64,000 bases of DNA from Leptodactylus fallax (Eukaryota > Chordata > Amphibia > Anura > Leptodactylidae): contig CAMRHE010000168.1 in assembly GCA_947044405.1 (NCBI GenBank), positions 4,280,001 to 4,344,000 of the forward strand, in the 5' to 3' direction. Below, one piece after another: positions 45,191 to 58,149 of the stretch. The notes beneath the pieces were generated by a model that was not told where the DNA came from, made no database searches, and worked only from the letters and a program-made list of their open reading frames with translations. The first letter of the stretch is position 1; each line of letters starts with the position of its first letter. The position numbers were made by a program, and so were the translations under genes.

Positions 45191-46425
45191 TCACCATTTT
45201 AGAAATGGACTGGAAAGGATCATACAAGGGTCACACGGCAAGAGTGTGGAGCCAAGATGTAATAGATAAAGATATTTGGTTTGTTTTTGTTTTTTTGTTT
45301 GCTTATTGTTTTTAGTTAGAAAAAATAAATAATTAAATAAATAAATAAATAAAACTGTTTCCTCTTCCCCTTCATAACTAGTAGAAATAGTGTTCTACCA
45401 CGGAGTGTGCAAAACCACAAAACAGTATTGCCAGGAGGAGTAGCAGGAGGGTTGCACTTGAGAAGCAGGAGAGGATAGCCAGTTAATGGCAGATGACGAG
45501 AGTTGGAGGTCTTACTGACAAAGTCATGGCCATAAACTTGGGCAGCTACCCAGTTAAATGTGGTATTCCACCACTGGCTGTACTTCCAGGAAGGGTCACC
45601 TGAGGGTCTCAGGGACTATCACTAGTAGTTCAGTCCTACTTTAATGGTGATGTGGAGCTCCTAAGTAAGATGCAGCCTAGAGGGCAAGTAGGTCAGCGGA
45701 GCAGTATAACTGCCGGAGCGAGGAAGAATATGACAGGCGGCAAGATGGCGACCTGACCCGCTGAGAAGACAGCCAACCAAACAAGTGGGTCAGTATTACC
45801 AGCCCCTGTGTCTGGGAGTTGCAGCAGACCCTCCACAGTGCTGGCCAGGGATAGAAGTGTTGTATGGAGCGGAGGCTACGCGAGTTACCGGGAAGAGGCA
45901 CAATGGTGTCAGGAGATGATAAAATACTGATTGAGTATGAAGAAGTGGGTGGGCCGGTCTGCATATTTGTGACAGAGGCTGTGGGCTGTTTGAAATTTGA
46001 ACACGGGCCGCAGTTGTCCCGCAAGCTGGACTTTGGACATGCCTGGTGTACAGTGTTTAAACAGCATGGATGATAGTTCTATGTCCATTGCCCCCTGTAT
46101 AAGTATCCTGCCTAGGGAACGCATCCTTATTTACAGCATCAGACCATCCCACCGGAGGACCTGCCCACTGGGCCCCAGCCACATCGCTAATGGGCCTGGT
46201 GTCATGTGTTGCCGGGCCCTTTCCAATAAAAGCCTGCCCCAGGGAGGTAAGTAAAAATTAACATTCAAACTCACTTCAACTCACCAATCACAATGTGACC
46301 CCTGGGATGTGTGACATCAGCCGTAGACCTGAAGAGGAAGCTGGAGACAGCAAAACAATGCAATGATGCCCTGGAAAGGTGAGTATAAGTGTTTATTATT
46401 TTCCCTTACCTTCTCTGGGATCTCT
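45191..46425. other. Unassigned region, GC-richer than the intron average
   Basis: 45400-46260 is unusually GC-rich and contains several 60-115-codon frames on both strands, but none shows a recognisable domain. 46140-46260 (GGCCCCAGCCACATCGCTAA, TTGCCGGGCCC) resembles the interior of the hAT MITEs. It may be an unrecognised mobile element; no termini were found. Confidence 0.35.
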
Positions 46426-46920
46426 ATAACACTGAAACGAACCAGAGGGCCAAACCTCATGAATATTTGGTAAAATAAAATTCGTGGGGTTTGCCTGAAG
46501 CGGCTCGAGGCTCTGGGATCTTATTTACTGTGTGGGGCCTGGGGGGAGCCTCTGGGGAGCATATTATATTGTGTGGAGATTTATACTGACGGGGCAATGT
46601 GGAGAGCCTATTATACTGTGCTGGGCCACTGTGGAGTATTATAATGGGGGGGCTCCATTATAATGAAGAGGTTTGAAGAGACCCCAGAGTATAATAAAAC
46701 TGAAATGAACCAGAGGGCCGAACCTCATGAATATTCGTCGAAATGCATTTCAAGGGGTTTACCTGAAGTAGCTTGAGGCTTTTGGGAGCTTATTATACTG
46801 TGTGGGGGCACTGTGGAGAATTATACTGATGGGGAGCACTTTCTGGAGCATATTATACTGTGTGGGGCCAGTGTGAAGCATTATACTGTGAGAGGGGGGC
46901 TCTAGGTAGCATATTGTCAG
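46426..46920. repeat. Tandem duplication, about 267 bp, with TATTATACTGTG units
   Basis: AACCAGAGGGCC(A/G)AACCTCATGA occurs at 46440 and 46707, followed in both copies by a GGTTT(G/A)CCTGAAG and TATTA-ACTGTGTGGGG series. Probably an arm of a non-autonomous hAT. Confidence 0.65.
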
Positions 46921-47356
46921 TCAGAAAGAGCTTGTCACTTCTTCGATCTCTCCCTATATTTGTCTAGGAAAATTAATTTTTAACTACATTTATCTAATCT
47001 GTATTTTCTGTAGTAAATCAGGTTTTGTTTTGTTTTTCCACTGTAACTGCTAGTTGATCTGTCTCTGAACTTTATCTGCTTTTTCTCCACAAAATGGCTC
47101 CTCTGAGTTTATAATCTTATATAGAGCATATGACAATCATTGTTTGGCTAATGTGACCTCCTTTTTGCTTCTTCTTAATGTTTCACCTGGCAGTGGCCAT
47201 TTCTGTTGGCTTGTGTGACATGAATCACAAAAGTTCTGGTTTTGTTAGAGAAATTTGGTAAATTGCAAAGTTTGCCCAACTCTACTAATAATATACAAAC
47301 CATTGTGCTGTTCATGTCTTTTATTGAGTACATTGAGACAGATTTACTGATACTAT
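46921..47356. other. Intron sequence without recognised features
   Basis: Mostly AT-rich. The phrase at 47250-47285 resembles the repeat end at 1390-1407. Confidence 0.3.
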
Positions 47357-47543
47357 CTAAGGCCGGGGCCCCACATTGCGAAAATGCTGCGTTTTACAGT
47401 ACCTGCAAAGTAGATGGGATTCTGGCTAAGCTGCAATTTCAAAAACGCTTTTTCCATATAGGTATAATAGGGGCCGAAAGTCCGCAGAGCAAAACTTTTC
47501 CTTATTTTTTTGCAGCGATTCGCTGCTTGGGGCCTTAGCCTAA
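47357..47543. mobile_element. MITE with TAAGGCCCCAC termini, short copy
   Basis: CTAAGGCCGGGGCCCCAC and TTGGGGCCTTAGCC are inverted. Same family as 4394-4799 and 53773-54126. Non-coding. Confidence 0.7.
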
Positions 47544-48319
47544 AAGACAGTGTAAATTTAGACTAGATTGTGCATGATGCAACAAACTAATCACAGTGGC
47601 TTATGCTGGATGACAAATCTGTTGCCTCCTTAGAATGTCTAGTCTAACTTTGCACCACCGATTTATTGCTTTAGTTTCTGTCAAAAAAGCACCAAAATTT
47701 TGGCACATGTTTGATGAATGATGTCACATCTTACACCATGCCTTTTGTTGGAAAACCATGTCCCATTTCTTCTTAATCATATATAATGGTTAATGATCTA
47801 CAACATTTTTTTTTTGCATAAATTACAACAGAATTCTGGTACTTGTATTAGTAAGTCTGACCCAATCAGTAAATATCTACAGTGCAAGGTGAAACCGCCC
47901 CCCCATAAAAAAAAAAAAACACGAACCTTTGTATTTAATAACCTGAACATTCTTTTAGCAGAAATCACCTCCACCAAATGTTTAGTGTAGCTGTACAACA
48001 TTGAGCAGAATTTTTGGACCTTTCCTCCCTGCAAATGTGTGTCATTTAATCAGTATTTGTGAAGTGCCTTGCATGCACAGCCCTCTTCAGATCATGTCAC
48101 ATCAGCATCAGGACTTTGACTTGTCCATTCTAAAACACAAATCTTTGTTGTTGTCTTTTCAGCTAAAGGTCATGAACTGTTTGATACTCTTTCATTGTTT
48201 CCTCACTGAAACTCCAAACACCTTCCAGAGCCAGCCACAAAGCCAGATGGACTTGTGTTGAAATTGGGGCACAAGTTAGCACCGCAGAAACTGGTACAAG
48301 AAATAAATGCTCCACAAAC
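47544..48319. other. Intron sequence; 47940-48260 may be an old Tc1/mariner relic
   Basis: 48000-48200 (CATCAGGACTTTGACTTGTC, TCATGAACTGTTTGATACT) resembles the antisense of a Tc1-like catalytic region, but no protein motif survives in any frame. Otherwise nothing is recognised. Confidence 0.3.
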
Positions 48320-48823
48320 TTAAAGGGGTATTCCCATGCACATGATCATATCTATATTTGTAAATAATTAAAAGTTAAACATTTTTGCAAATATAAGTAA
48401 TTAAAAATTCTGCAGAGTTTTAAAGATTTTTTCTAACCATCTTAGTGGTGACATCTGTTGTCTTGATCGGTTGCCAATGGATACGACCAAGAATGCAGAA
48501 ACTTTCTATGGTCTGGGACTTGTCAGGTACATGCCTTGATTTTCTTATGGTAGCTGGGTTATCAGGCAGAGACACTACATGTATCAGAAGATGTCCCAGC
48601 CACAATAAGGAAATCATGGCTCATTTTTTGACTTTAGAAAGTTCCTGCATTCATGGTCGTATCCACTAGCAACCGATCAAGACAGCAACTTGTGACCACA
48701 AGATATTTAGAAAAAATCTTTAAAACTCTGCAAAATGTTTAATTACTTATATTTGCAAAAATACTTAACTTTTAATTACCAACAAATTTAAAAATGGTTA
48801 TGTTCATGGGAATACCCCTTTAA
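48320..48823. mobile_element. TTAA-flanked palindromic MITE, about 500 bp
   Basis: TTAAAGGGGTATTCCCATG at the left is mirrored by CATGGGAATACCCCTTTAA at the right. The internal halves also pair: TCTTGATCGGTTGCCAATGG (48462) with CTAGCAACCGATCAAGA (48666), and TGCAGAGTTTTAAAGATTTT (48411) with AAATCTTTAAAACTCTGCA. The whole element can fold back on itself. Non-coding. Confidence 0.88.
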
Positions 48824-48906
48824 GTCATACCAGAACCCACGATACCTTACAAGACAGATCAGAACCAGGAGGATAAATCAGGAGCCACAATTGGGGGACA
48901 CTAACA

Positions 48907-49885
48907 CATAGCTCCCAACCGTCCGGCATCTGGCAGGATAGTCCCGATTTTACACTGCTGTCCCACGGTCCCGCATAGCTTACAGTTTGTCCCGCTATGC
49001 CCCTGAAGTGTTTTGCTGTTAAACTTTATTACGGTAGGGTAAAGGCTAAATGGTAGATGCTAAATCGTAATGGCTAAAGGACCTTTGATGACGTCATGAA
49101 CATGTGATCAGACTCTTGTGTGGGCGGAGCTATTCTGGATACTGAGGGACACACTGTGATGTTACGCAGAAAGCTGGGAACAGAGTGATTGAAGATAAGT
49201 AGGAGAGAAGAGAGCATGTGTGAGCAAGTGGGGGGAACTGGGGGCAGATGTAGGGGCAGTTAAACTGAACGCAGATGTAGGGGGCAGTTACACTGAAGGC
49301 AGATTAAGGGGGCAATTAAACTGGTGGCAAATAAAGGGGGACATTAAATTGGTGGTAGATAAAGGGGGACATTAACATGGTGGCAAATAAAGGGGGGCAT
49401 TAAACTTGAGGGTAGATGAAGGGGGCATTAAGATGGTGGCAGATGAAGGGGGACACATTAAACTGAGGGGGCAGATGGAGGGTGACATTAAACGGGGGGC
49501 AACTGGAGGAGGACATTAAACCGTGGGGGGTAGCTGGGGGGGGGACATGTCTGCCTCTAGCTGCCCCCAGTTTAATGTCCCCCTCCAGCTGCCCCATAGT
49601 TTAATGTCACCCTCCAGCTGCCCCAGTTTAATGTCCCCCTCTAGTTTCCGCCAGTTTAAACTGGGGCACGAGGAGAGGGACTTAGTACTGTGGGGAAATT
49701 GGAGGGGAGCATTATAATGTGGGGGCATATAATGTTAGGGTGACTGTAGGAGCATTATACTGTGTGGGGGCACATGGAAAAATAGATGAGAATGGGCGGA
49801 GTCAACATAGAAGTGGGTGAAGCTAAATTTGCTGCGGTGCGCATATTTTGTCCCTCTTTCTGTCCTTTGAAAGTTGGGAAGTATG
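48907..49885. mobile_element. Non-autonomous DNA transposon with CATA..TCCCAAC termini, 979 bp
   Basis: The left end CATAGCTCCCAACCGTCC and right end AAAGTTGGGAAGTATG are inverted. ACTAACA flanks both ends (48900-48906 and 49886-49892). A 7-bp duplication is unusual; an 8-bp duplication with one changed base would fit hAT. The centre is a minisatellite. No transposase. Confidence 0.8.
49245..49670. repeat. About 32-bp minisatellite that switches orientation
   Basis: 49245-49520 carries units such as GGTGGCAAATAAAGGGGGAC plus ATTAAA. From about 49555 the complement appears (CAGTTTAATGTCCCCCTCCA). The array is thus an inverted pair, able to form long imperfect hairpins. ORFs at 49400-49728 are products of the repeat. 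Confidence 0.75.
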
Positions 49886-50024
49886 ACTAACAGATTTCCA
49901 GTAACGTGCCAAAGGTCAAATCAGAAGACAAAAGTCAATTTAGAGCAGTCCAGTACACAATCAGGATATAACAGCCATACTAGGTACAACCAAACAACAT
50001 CTGGCAGAGGAGGAGAGGGTTTAA

Positions 50025-50901
50025 TCCCTTCCTGCTTTTTGACACCCCACCTTCCAAACTCTATAACTTTTTTATTTTTCCATTCACAGAGCCACATGAA
50101 GGCTTAATGTTTGCAGGACAAATTGTACTTTGTAATGATACCATTTAATATTCTGTATGATGTACTGGAAAAAAAAAATCATAATGGGATGGAATTGGAG
50201 AAAAACTGCGTTTGTGCAACTTTCTTACGGGCTTCGTTTTTACGGTATTCACTGTGCAGCCAAAACGACTTGACAGCTGTATTCTGTGGGTCAGTAAAAT
50301 TTTCTTCGACTTGCTATATTTTGACACCTGTAACTTTTTTATATTTTTGTGTATGGGGATGCATAGGGCATCTTTTTGAGGGGTCAGATGTACTATTTAG
50401 GGGAATGTTTATTGATTCGATTTCTTTTTATTCAAATTTTTATCAGAGGCGAAAGAGGTGTAAAAAATGGTGATTCGGAAAAAAAAAAAAAAAAAAAAGT
50501 ATGAACTTGTAAAACCGCCTTTTTTTCTTTAACTATTAGACCTCCTAGTTGTCTTGAACCCCAGGGGGTCTGATAACTAATGCAATACTAATGCATTGCA
50601 GTGCATTAAAAATTGACGGCATAGAACAGCCTGTAATATAAGTTAATGCCTGACAAGCCTGAGAGCCTTTCGGCTTCGGGCTGTCATGTTAATGGATCTC
50701 CAGATCTCATTCTGGGGACCAGCGATCCTTTCCAAAACGACGGCACACATGTGATGGGGGCCTTAATGCCTGCAATCAGTGTGGGCACTGATCGTGGGCA
50801 TTAGCTCCAAGACTCTGCTGTATAATACAGTACAGACCCGGCTGCTATGGCAGCCGCCATATTTAAATACCTGACATCTGCCGTACTGTTATGGGAATGG
50901 G
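50025..50901. mobile_element. TTAA-flanked non-autonomous transposon, copy 4, intact length (877 bp)
   Basis: TTAA (50021-50024) precedes TCCCTTCCTGC; the right end TTATGGGAATGGG is followed by TTAA (50902-50905). It is paralogous to 37310-38800 and shows the uninterrupted target AGGCTTAATGTTTGC at 50100-50114. Relatives: 5929-6861, 19080-19390 and 59390-59640. Non-coding. Confidence 0.8.
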
Positions 50902-50905
50902 TTAA

Positions 50906-51308
50906 ATATGCCTCCTCAGTTTCTAATTGGATCAGCCTAAGAGGACTCTAAACACTGCAGAAGCTTCCCAGGTCGGCATGGTAACTTTAAAGCAACAGTA
51001 GCTAAACTGAGATTCCTGACAGGTCTCCTGCCATGAACACCATTCTTGTTCAGTGTTTTACTAATAGTGAACACAATAAAAAGTTGTCACATGTAGAGGC
51101 TTCTTAAGGTTTTTTGCTGTTACCTCTTTCTCACCACTTTAAGTATTGCCTGTTGTACTTCTGGAAAAATCTTAACCGAACACCCACTTCTAGGAAGAGT
51201 AGCAACAGTCTAGATTTTGTTTTTTTCAGTGAAGAGGCCTTAGCAATCATCTAAACCCTGTGCTCTCTTCAAACTGACCGCACCGATCAGATATTGATAT
51301 CTTATGCT
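50906..51308. other. Intron sequence without recognised features
   Basis: No gene or repeat end recognised. Confidence 0.3.
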
Positions 51309-51970
51309 CAGGGCTGGCTCCAGGTTTGTGTGGGCCCTTGGCAACAGAACCCCAGTGGGCCCCTTTTGGAGTAACTCATGCACAATATAGAAAAAAAACT
51401 ATCAAAATTGGGTGTTTTTTGCTTAGGCAGACCTGCTGGAGTGGACTGTAATACAGTCCATTCCATACAAGTAGATAAAACCTGTTCAGACATCGAAAAG
51501 TAAAGAGGAATTTGAGGTGGACATCTGCCTCGGATTCTTCTTTATCTTCTGCCCCCGGCTCACGGTGCAGAACATCAGCATGTCCTTGCAGTTTTCCACT
51601 GCTGATTAGGCCCAAATGAATGAGTCTAACCAGTGTGGAGTCTCAAGCCGCGGCCTCCGATTCAGCGCCAAGGTCCAGCAGGACACTTTTTTCCAGCTTC
51701 CTGCTCCAATAAGTTTCAATAGGAGGCAGAATGAGGGAGGAATCTTCTGCAAAATCAGTGCCAGATTCCACCGTGTGAACAGGGCCTGATACTGTTAATA
51801 GTGCCACTCCACAGTGGCCCCCATCAGAGTATCATATGCTCCACAGTGACCCCCCCACACACATTTTTATATACTGCATAGTGGCTCCCACACAGTATTA
51901 TATGCTCAGCAGGGCCCCCCCCCCCACACAGTATTATATGCTCCCAACAGCCCCCTCCGCTCCAGTGCTA
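51309..51970. mobile_element. hAT-like non-autonomous element, left end only
   Basis: CAGGGCTGGCTCCAGGTTTG at 51311 with GGGCCC soon after is a common hAT-MITE start. 51790-51960 has repeated 'CACAGTATTATATGCTC' units. No right terminus is found. 51640-51785 (ending GTGTGAACAGGGCCT) looks like part of a Harbinger MITE. Confidence 0.45.
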
Positions 51971-51992
51971 TTATTAAAAAAGAAAAACTGAA

Positions 51993-52312
51993 ATATCACA
52001 TGGTCATAAGTATTCACACCCTTTGCTCAGTATTGAGTAGAAGCACCCTTTTGAGCTAGTACAGCCTTGAGTCTTCTTGGGAATGATGCAACAAGTTTTT
52101 CACATCTGGATTTGGGGATCCTCTGCCATTCTTCCTTGCAGATCCTCTCCAGTTCTGTCAGGTTGGATGGTGAACGTTGGTGGACAGCCATTTTCAGGTC
52201 TCTCCAGAGATGCTTAATTGGGTTATACTGTAGGTATAATAAGGGCTGAAAGTCTACAGAGGAAAACTCAATGCGTTTGTGCTGCGTTTTGCTATGTGTG
52301 GCCTTAGCCTCA
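51993..52312 (-). pseudogene. Tc1-like transposon relic, C-terminal transposase, fused to a MITE half
   Basis: Minus-strand frame 52027-52240 reads YNPIKHLWRDLKMAVHQRSP followed by SNLTELERICKEEWQRIPKS, and ends KGASTQY. This is the C-terminus of a Tc1 family different from Tc1-A. The catalytic Glu of NPIE is Lys here, so it would be inactive even if complete. 51993-52030 (ATCACATGGTCATAAGTATT) is the transposon's end. At 52231-52312 the sequence switches to the right half of the TAAGGCCCCAC MITE. Confidence 0.75.
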
Positions 52313-52324
52313 ATAAGCAAAGCA

Positions 52325-52620
52325 CCTACAGCAGCCTCTCAATAAATTAGAATATCTTTGAAACATTTGTTTCTTTCAGTAATTAAATTAATAAAGTGAC
52401 CTCCTATATTTTCTAGATTCTTTACACACAGGATGTTCTATTTCAAGTGTTTTATTTCTGTAAATGTTGATTATGGATTACAGGTAATGAAAACCAAAAT
52501 CTAAGAAAATTTGAATATTGTAAAAAAGTTCAGTATTGTAAATTCAGTGTGTCATCTTCTGATTATGAATTGAATTACTGAACTACTGAAATGTATGTAG
52601 TCCATGCATCCAATCTCATC
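52325..52620. repeat. Interspersed repeat, possibly mariner-type MITE
   Basis: CTCTCAATAAATTAGAATAT, TTTACACACAGGATG and ATTATGGATTACAGGTAATG are phrases I associate with a widespread vertebrate DNA-transposon MITE. Termini were not determined. Confidence 0.35.
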
Positions 52621-53772
52621 TCCTTGTTTAAAACACCTTTTTCCAAATAACTTTTGAACGTCATTAACATAGAGGTTCACTTTTTTTTCTCCCTGCAAAG
52701 TGGCTGTTTATTCAGTGGGGTTGGCAGAGTTATAATAAATATGCCAGGTTGAGGTGCCCTGCCCCATTCCACCTACTTTTGCACAGTGTGGTGGCCAAGG
52801 TGCGGATCAGAGCTTTTGGCACACATTTAGTGCAAGAAAGGGCCTTGCGCCAAAAGTACATCTCATCATCCCACTATGTCAAAAAACCGGTATAGAGGAA
52901 ATTAATTCCCCCCCAACATGTGTATGTATATATATTATTTTATTACATTTATGAGTAGCAGATTCTGCTGCTAGTAGGTTGCTGTACCTCTCCCACATGG
53001 TCTTCCTAGGGCTTCAAAAAAATACACTACCTTTAATTTTGTTCCATTTTTTTGTCTACTAAATCAGGGCATTTTATTATCGTTCTTTGTGCAACTCAAG
53101 AATTTGAATGTATTGAATAATTCTGTCACCAGTCTAGAACATAATACTCTGTGTGGAAAGACAGCAGGTATTAAAATGAAAGTATAAGTCTTCAATGAAA
53201 CCATATATCTCCATTTCACAGTCCAAGAAATGTCCACAGCTCTCTTGATACTAATTGCTGATTTATACTTTTTATATATAGTACAAAAAGCATGAATAAT
53301 AGAGAAAAGACTTAATGAACTTTGAAATCTTATCTCATGCTTGAATAATCGCTATTTGTCTGTCTATTTACAGTATCTACCAATATGTCTGTCTTTCTAT
53401 CTATATCATATAACAGAGGTAATGACTAAGGGTGGTATTTCACCAAAAGATTTTTTTTTTTAGAAGTGCTGTTCAGCTCTAAAAAAATGCCAATCAGCAC
53501 TTGTTCTGCACGGGTCTGGTTACAAAGGCCGATGAAGAGCACATGTAGGAGGAGTGATTGCTAAAGCGATCGTTCCTCCTGCATATTCTTTCATTATTTG
53601 CCCTTATTATACAGAGCAATGTGTTGCCACCAAACAATTATATATTATATTTTGTCCTGCTGAAAGCAACCAGTCACATGATGAAAAAAAAACTCATTCA
53701 TCAGGCGATTGTCGGGTCAATTAAATGATTGTCGGTTATTAAACAATTGCCTAATAAATAACCTAATAGGGG
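52621..53772. other. Intron sequence without recognised features
   Basis: AT-rich with short simple runs; no gene recognised. Confidence 0.3.
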
Positions 53773-54126
53773 CTTAGGCTAAGGCACCACATCATGAAAA
53801 CACAGCATTTTGCCTGCTGTGGAAATGCAGCAGAAAAAACGCTGTATTTTTCAGTATCAGCAAAGTGATTGAGATTCTGGCTAATCCCATTTCCGCACAC
53901 ATTGTCTGAAAAAAAAAACGCAGTAGAAAAGCTGCATTTTGAAAAATGCAGTGTCAGTTTTACCTGCGGAGACGCTTTCATTTTCCCTATAGGTTAACTA
54001 AGGAAAGAAAAACCTCCGAGAAAAACGCCAAAAAAAAAAAAAAAAAAAAAAAGTGCTGTGTTTCTGCTGTTTTTTTTTCTCCAGCAGTTTTTAGCTGCTT
54101 TCCGCAACATGGGGCCTTAGCCTTAA
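53773..54126. mobile_element. MITE with TAAGGCCCCAC termini, long copy
   Basis: CTTAGGCTAAGGCACCAC and CATGGGGCCTTAGCCTTAAG are inverted. The interior is rich in GAAAA(A/C)GC(A/T)GC-type words and contains a 23-nt A-run near 54030. Same family as 4394-4799. Confidence 0.75.
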
Positions 54127-54840
54127 GGGAAAATTAAAAAGGACAATGATTTTTTTTTACCTGTATGGAGCAAACATGCCCTTACTTATATGGTTCACCA
54201 TAGTAGAAGGTAAAATAGTAGACTGTTGATGGATGGTTTCATTTACTGTATACATTATGTGGGTTTCTATTTCCTTTGTTTGCCCCTTTCAAATAATGAC
54301 ATAGAGGAAGGCAGAGTCTAGAACTTCCATATACACATTTCTTTCCTCCTTTAGTTATTCTAGTTCTGGAAGCTGTGTAAAGGATAGTTTGTTAATGCAT
54401 TTTCAGCCAGAACGTAGAATGGAGCTTTAAAGGGAATCTGTCACTATGCTTATGCCATGAAGTGTTTTTTTCAAAATGGGGATTAAACACCCTTGTTCTC
54501 AAGCTAGTCAGGGGTCTCAGTGGTCAGACATCCACCAATCAGCAATTTATTCTCTACCTCTGCTTGCTGATTTTATTATATCTGTCTGCTGGTATGCCAT
54601 TTTCCACTTTGTGATTGTATTAACTTTGAAACCACCTGTCTTCATCCCCCTGCTGGTTTCTCACCTGTCCCTTCCTGATGTCTCTGATTCTATCTGCATG
54701 TTTCCACACCCCCTATTCACACCTGATACACATGAAACAAATGTATTCCTAGTTAGTATAAATGTAAGGCCACTGGTCAATTTGCAGACTCAAAGTGCAG
54801 CTCTAAAGTGTACAGACCAGAATTGGAACTGAAGGTAACA
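54127..54840. other. Intron sequence; AAAGGGAATCTGTCAC repeat fragment
   Basis: The 118-codon frame at 54476-54832 has no recognisable domain. 54429-54470 resembles the repeat starts at 1504 and 22090. Confidence 0.35.
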
Positions 54841-54866
54841 ACCACCCACTAAAAAACAAATCCTAA

Positions 54867-56079
<1,213 letters not shown>

Positions 56080-56199
56080 TATTTCCTAAATCTGGACCAC
56101 CTCAGCACTTCCCTGCTGTCGGATCTTTCCGCACAACCAGCATCAGCGCACGGAACCCCCTAAATCTTACACCTATCTTACCCGCTCCTGCCCCTCCCC

Positions 56200-56770
56200 C
56201 GATACACTATGGAATGCTTGCTCTGTACTCAACAAACTTGACTTCATCCACAACCTCTTCATTTCTCATAAATTATTATTTCTCGGTATCACAGAAACGT
56301 GGATAACACCCTCAGACACTACCTCCCCTGCTGCCCCCTCCTATGGAGGTCTGCAATTCTCGCACACACCCTGCCCCAACAATAAACCTGGTGGAGGTGT
56401 AAGCGTACTCCTGTCTGACAATTGCTCCTTCGTCCCAATCCAACCGCTACTTGCTCTCACCCTCCCCCTCCTTTGAAGTGCACTCTGTTCGCATTTACTC
56501 ACCCTCCAACCGGCCGTCATATATCGACCGCCAGGACCTACCGCTGCCTTTATCGACCATTTCACCACCTGACTAATGCATTTCCTATCCACTGACACCC
56601 CCACCATCATCATGGGTGATTTCAACTTCTCCATTAACACAAACCACCCTTCCACTTCCAGTCTCCTGTCCCTCACTTCCTCCTTTGGTCTCTCTCAATG
56701 GCCCTCCTCTGCCACCCACACAAAGTGGCACACGCTGGACCTCATTCACCCGCCTCTGCTCTCTAGTCAA
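56200..56770 (+). pseudogene. LINE AP-endonuclease domain
   Basis: Across frameshifts it reads TLWNACSVLNKLDFIHNLF, LGITETWITPSD (catalytic Glu), GGGVSVLLSD, VIYRPPG, IMGDFNFSINT (catalytic Asp/Asn) and THTKWHTLDLI (catalytic His). These are the blocks of the apurinic-type endonuclease of CR1/L2 LINEs, used for target-primed reverse transcription. At least four frame breaks are needed to read through. Confidence 0.85.
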
Positions 56771-57499
56771 CCTCTCTAACTCTGTCCACAACCTGCTGAC
56801 ATTCTCTGCCCTCTCCTCTGTAATAGACCCCCCAACCCTTAAACCAAGACGCCCCTACAGGAACCTTAATTGCCTTGACAACTGCATGCTCTCAGACTCT
56901 CTCCTACCGCTCGCTGACATATCCTCACTCCAGGATGCAGATACCGCCACTGACTTCTACAATACCCCCATCACTTCAGCCCTTGACTCTGTGGCCCCCT
57001 TCACTAACACCAGAGCCCGACCGATCAATAGGCAACCCTGGCACACTGACCTGACTAAAAAACTGAGGTGTCTCTAGAAGAAAAGCCACTCCTACAAGGA
57101 CTTCACCAGATATAAAGAGGCAGTTCTCACCTTAAAGAACGCACTTACCTATGCAAAGCAGGTCTACTTCTCCACATTAATATCTGCCCTATCCCACAAC
57201 CCCAAACAGCTATTCACTACCTTCAACTCCCTTCTCCATCCTCCTGCGCCCCCTCTGACATCACTTCTCAGCTGATGACTTTGCCTCTTATTTCAAAAGC
57301 AAAATCGACACCAAAGACAGTCTCACCCTACACCTCCGACAACCACTCTACCCAACTGCTCAGTTTTCTTCTTTAACATGTTTCTCCACCATCACTGATG
57401 AAAAGCTCTCCACCCTAATCTCTAAATCCCACCTCACCACATATCCCTAACCAATGGATCCTTCCCTTCCACCTTCAAACATGCTACCGTCACACCTAT

Positions 57500-58060
57500 A
57501 CTTAAACCCTCCCTCGACCAGTCCTCTCCAGCCAACTATCACCCCATCTCATTGCTCCCATACTCCTCTAAATTGCTGGAGCAACACGTCCACTCCGAAC
57601 TATCCTCCAATCTCTCGTCCAATGTGCTCTTTGACAGACTACAGTCAGGCTTCAGACCCCCTCACTCCACAGAAACTACCCTAACCAAGGTCACTAATGA
57701 CCTTCTAACTGCCAAAGCCAAGCGTCATTACTCTGTCCTCCTCCTCCTCCTTGACCTTTCCTCTGCCTTTGACACAGTCGACCATTCCCTCCTGTTAGAA
57801 ACGCTCTAATCCCTTGCCATCTCAGACCTGGCCCTTTTCTGGATCTCCTCATACCCCACCCATCGCACATTCAGCGTCTCCCACTCACACATCACCTCTT
57901 CGCCACACCCTCTTTCTGTAGGTGTCCCCCAAGGCTCCGTCCTAGGACCCCTCCTGTTCTCCATCTACACCCTTGGCCAACTCATAGAATCTCATGGTTT
58001 CCATTACCATTTGATGATACCAAAATATATCTCTTTACCTCTCTGTTGTCCAGCGTCCCA
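57500..58060 (+). pseudogene. LINE reverse transcriptase domain, YADD box lost
   Basis: RT blocks seen: [56 protein letters not shown] (motif A Asp), a stop, then [17 protein letters not shown] (motif B). At motif C the sequence GFHYHL is followed by GATGATACC (DDT), while the bases for the Tyr-Ala of YADD are missing; this is a small deletion at about 58011-58013. The block order and the '[13 protein letters not shown]' style place it in the CR1/L2 group. Confidence 0.88.
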
Positions 58061-58149
58061 GATTGTCTAGCAGCCGTAGCCTCCTTTCTCTCCTCCTGCT
58101 TTCTCAAACTCAACATGGAGAAAACGGAGTTCATAATCTTTACCCCTAC

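Noticed and set aside
56341..56791. Minus-strand ORFs over the LINE endonuclease
   Set aside because: Antisense shadows; the plus strand has the ETW, GDFN and HTLDL blocks.
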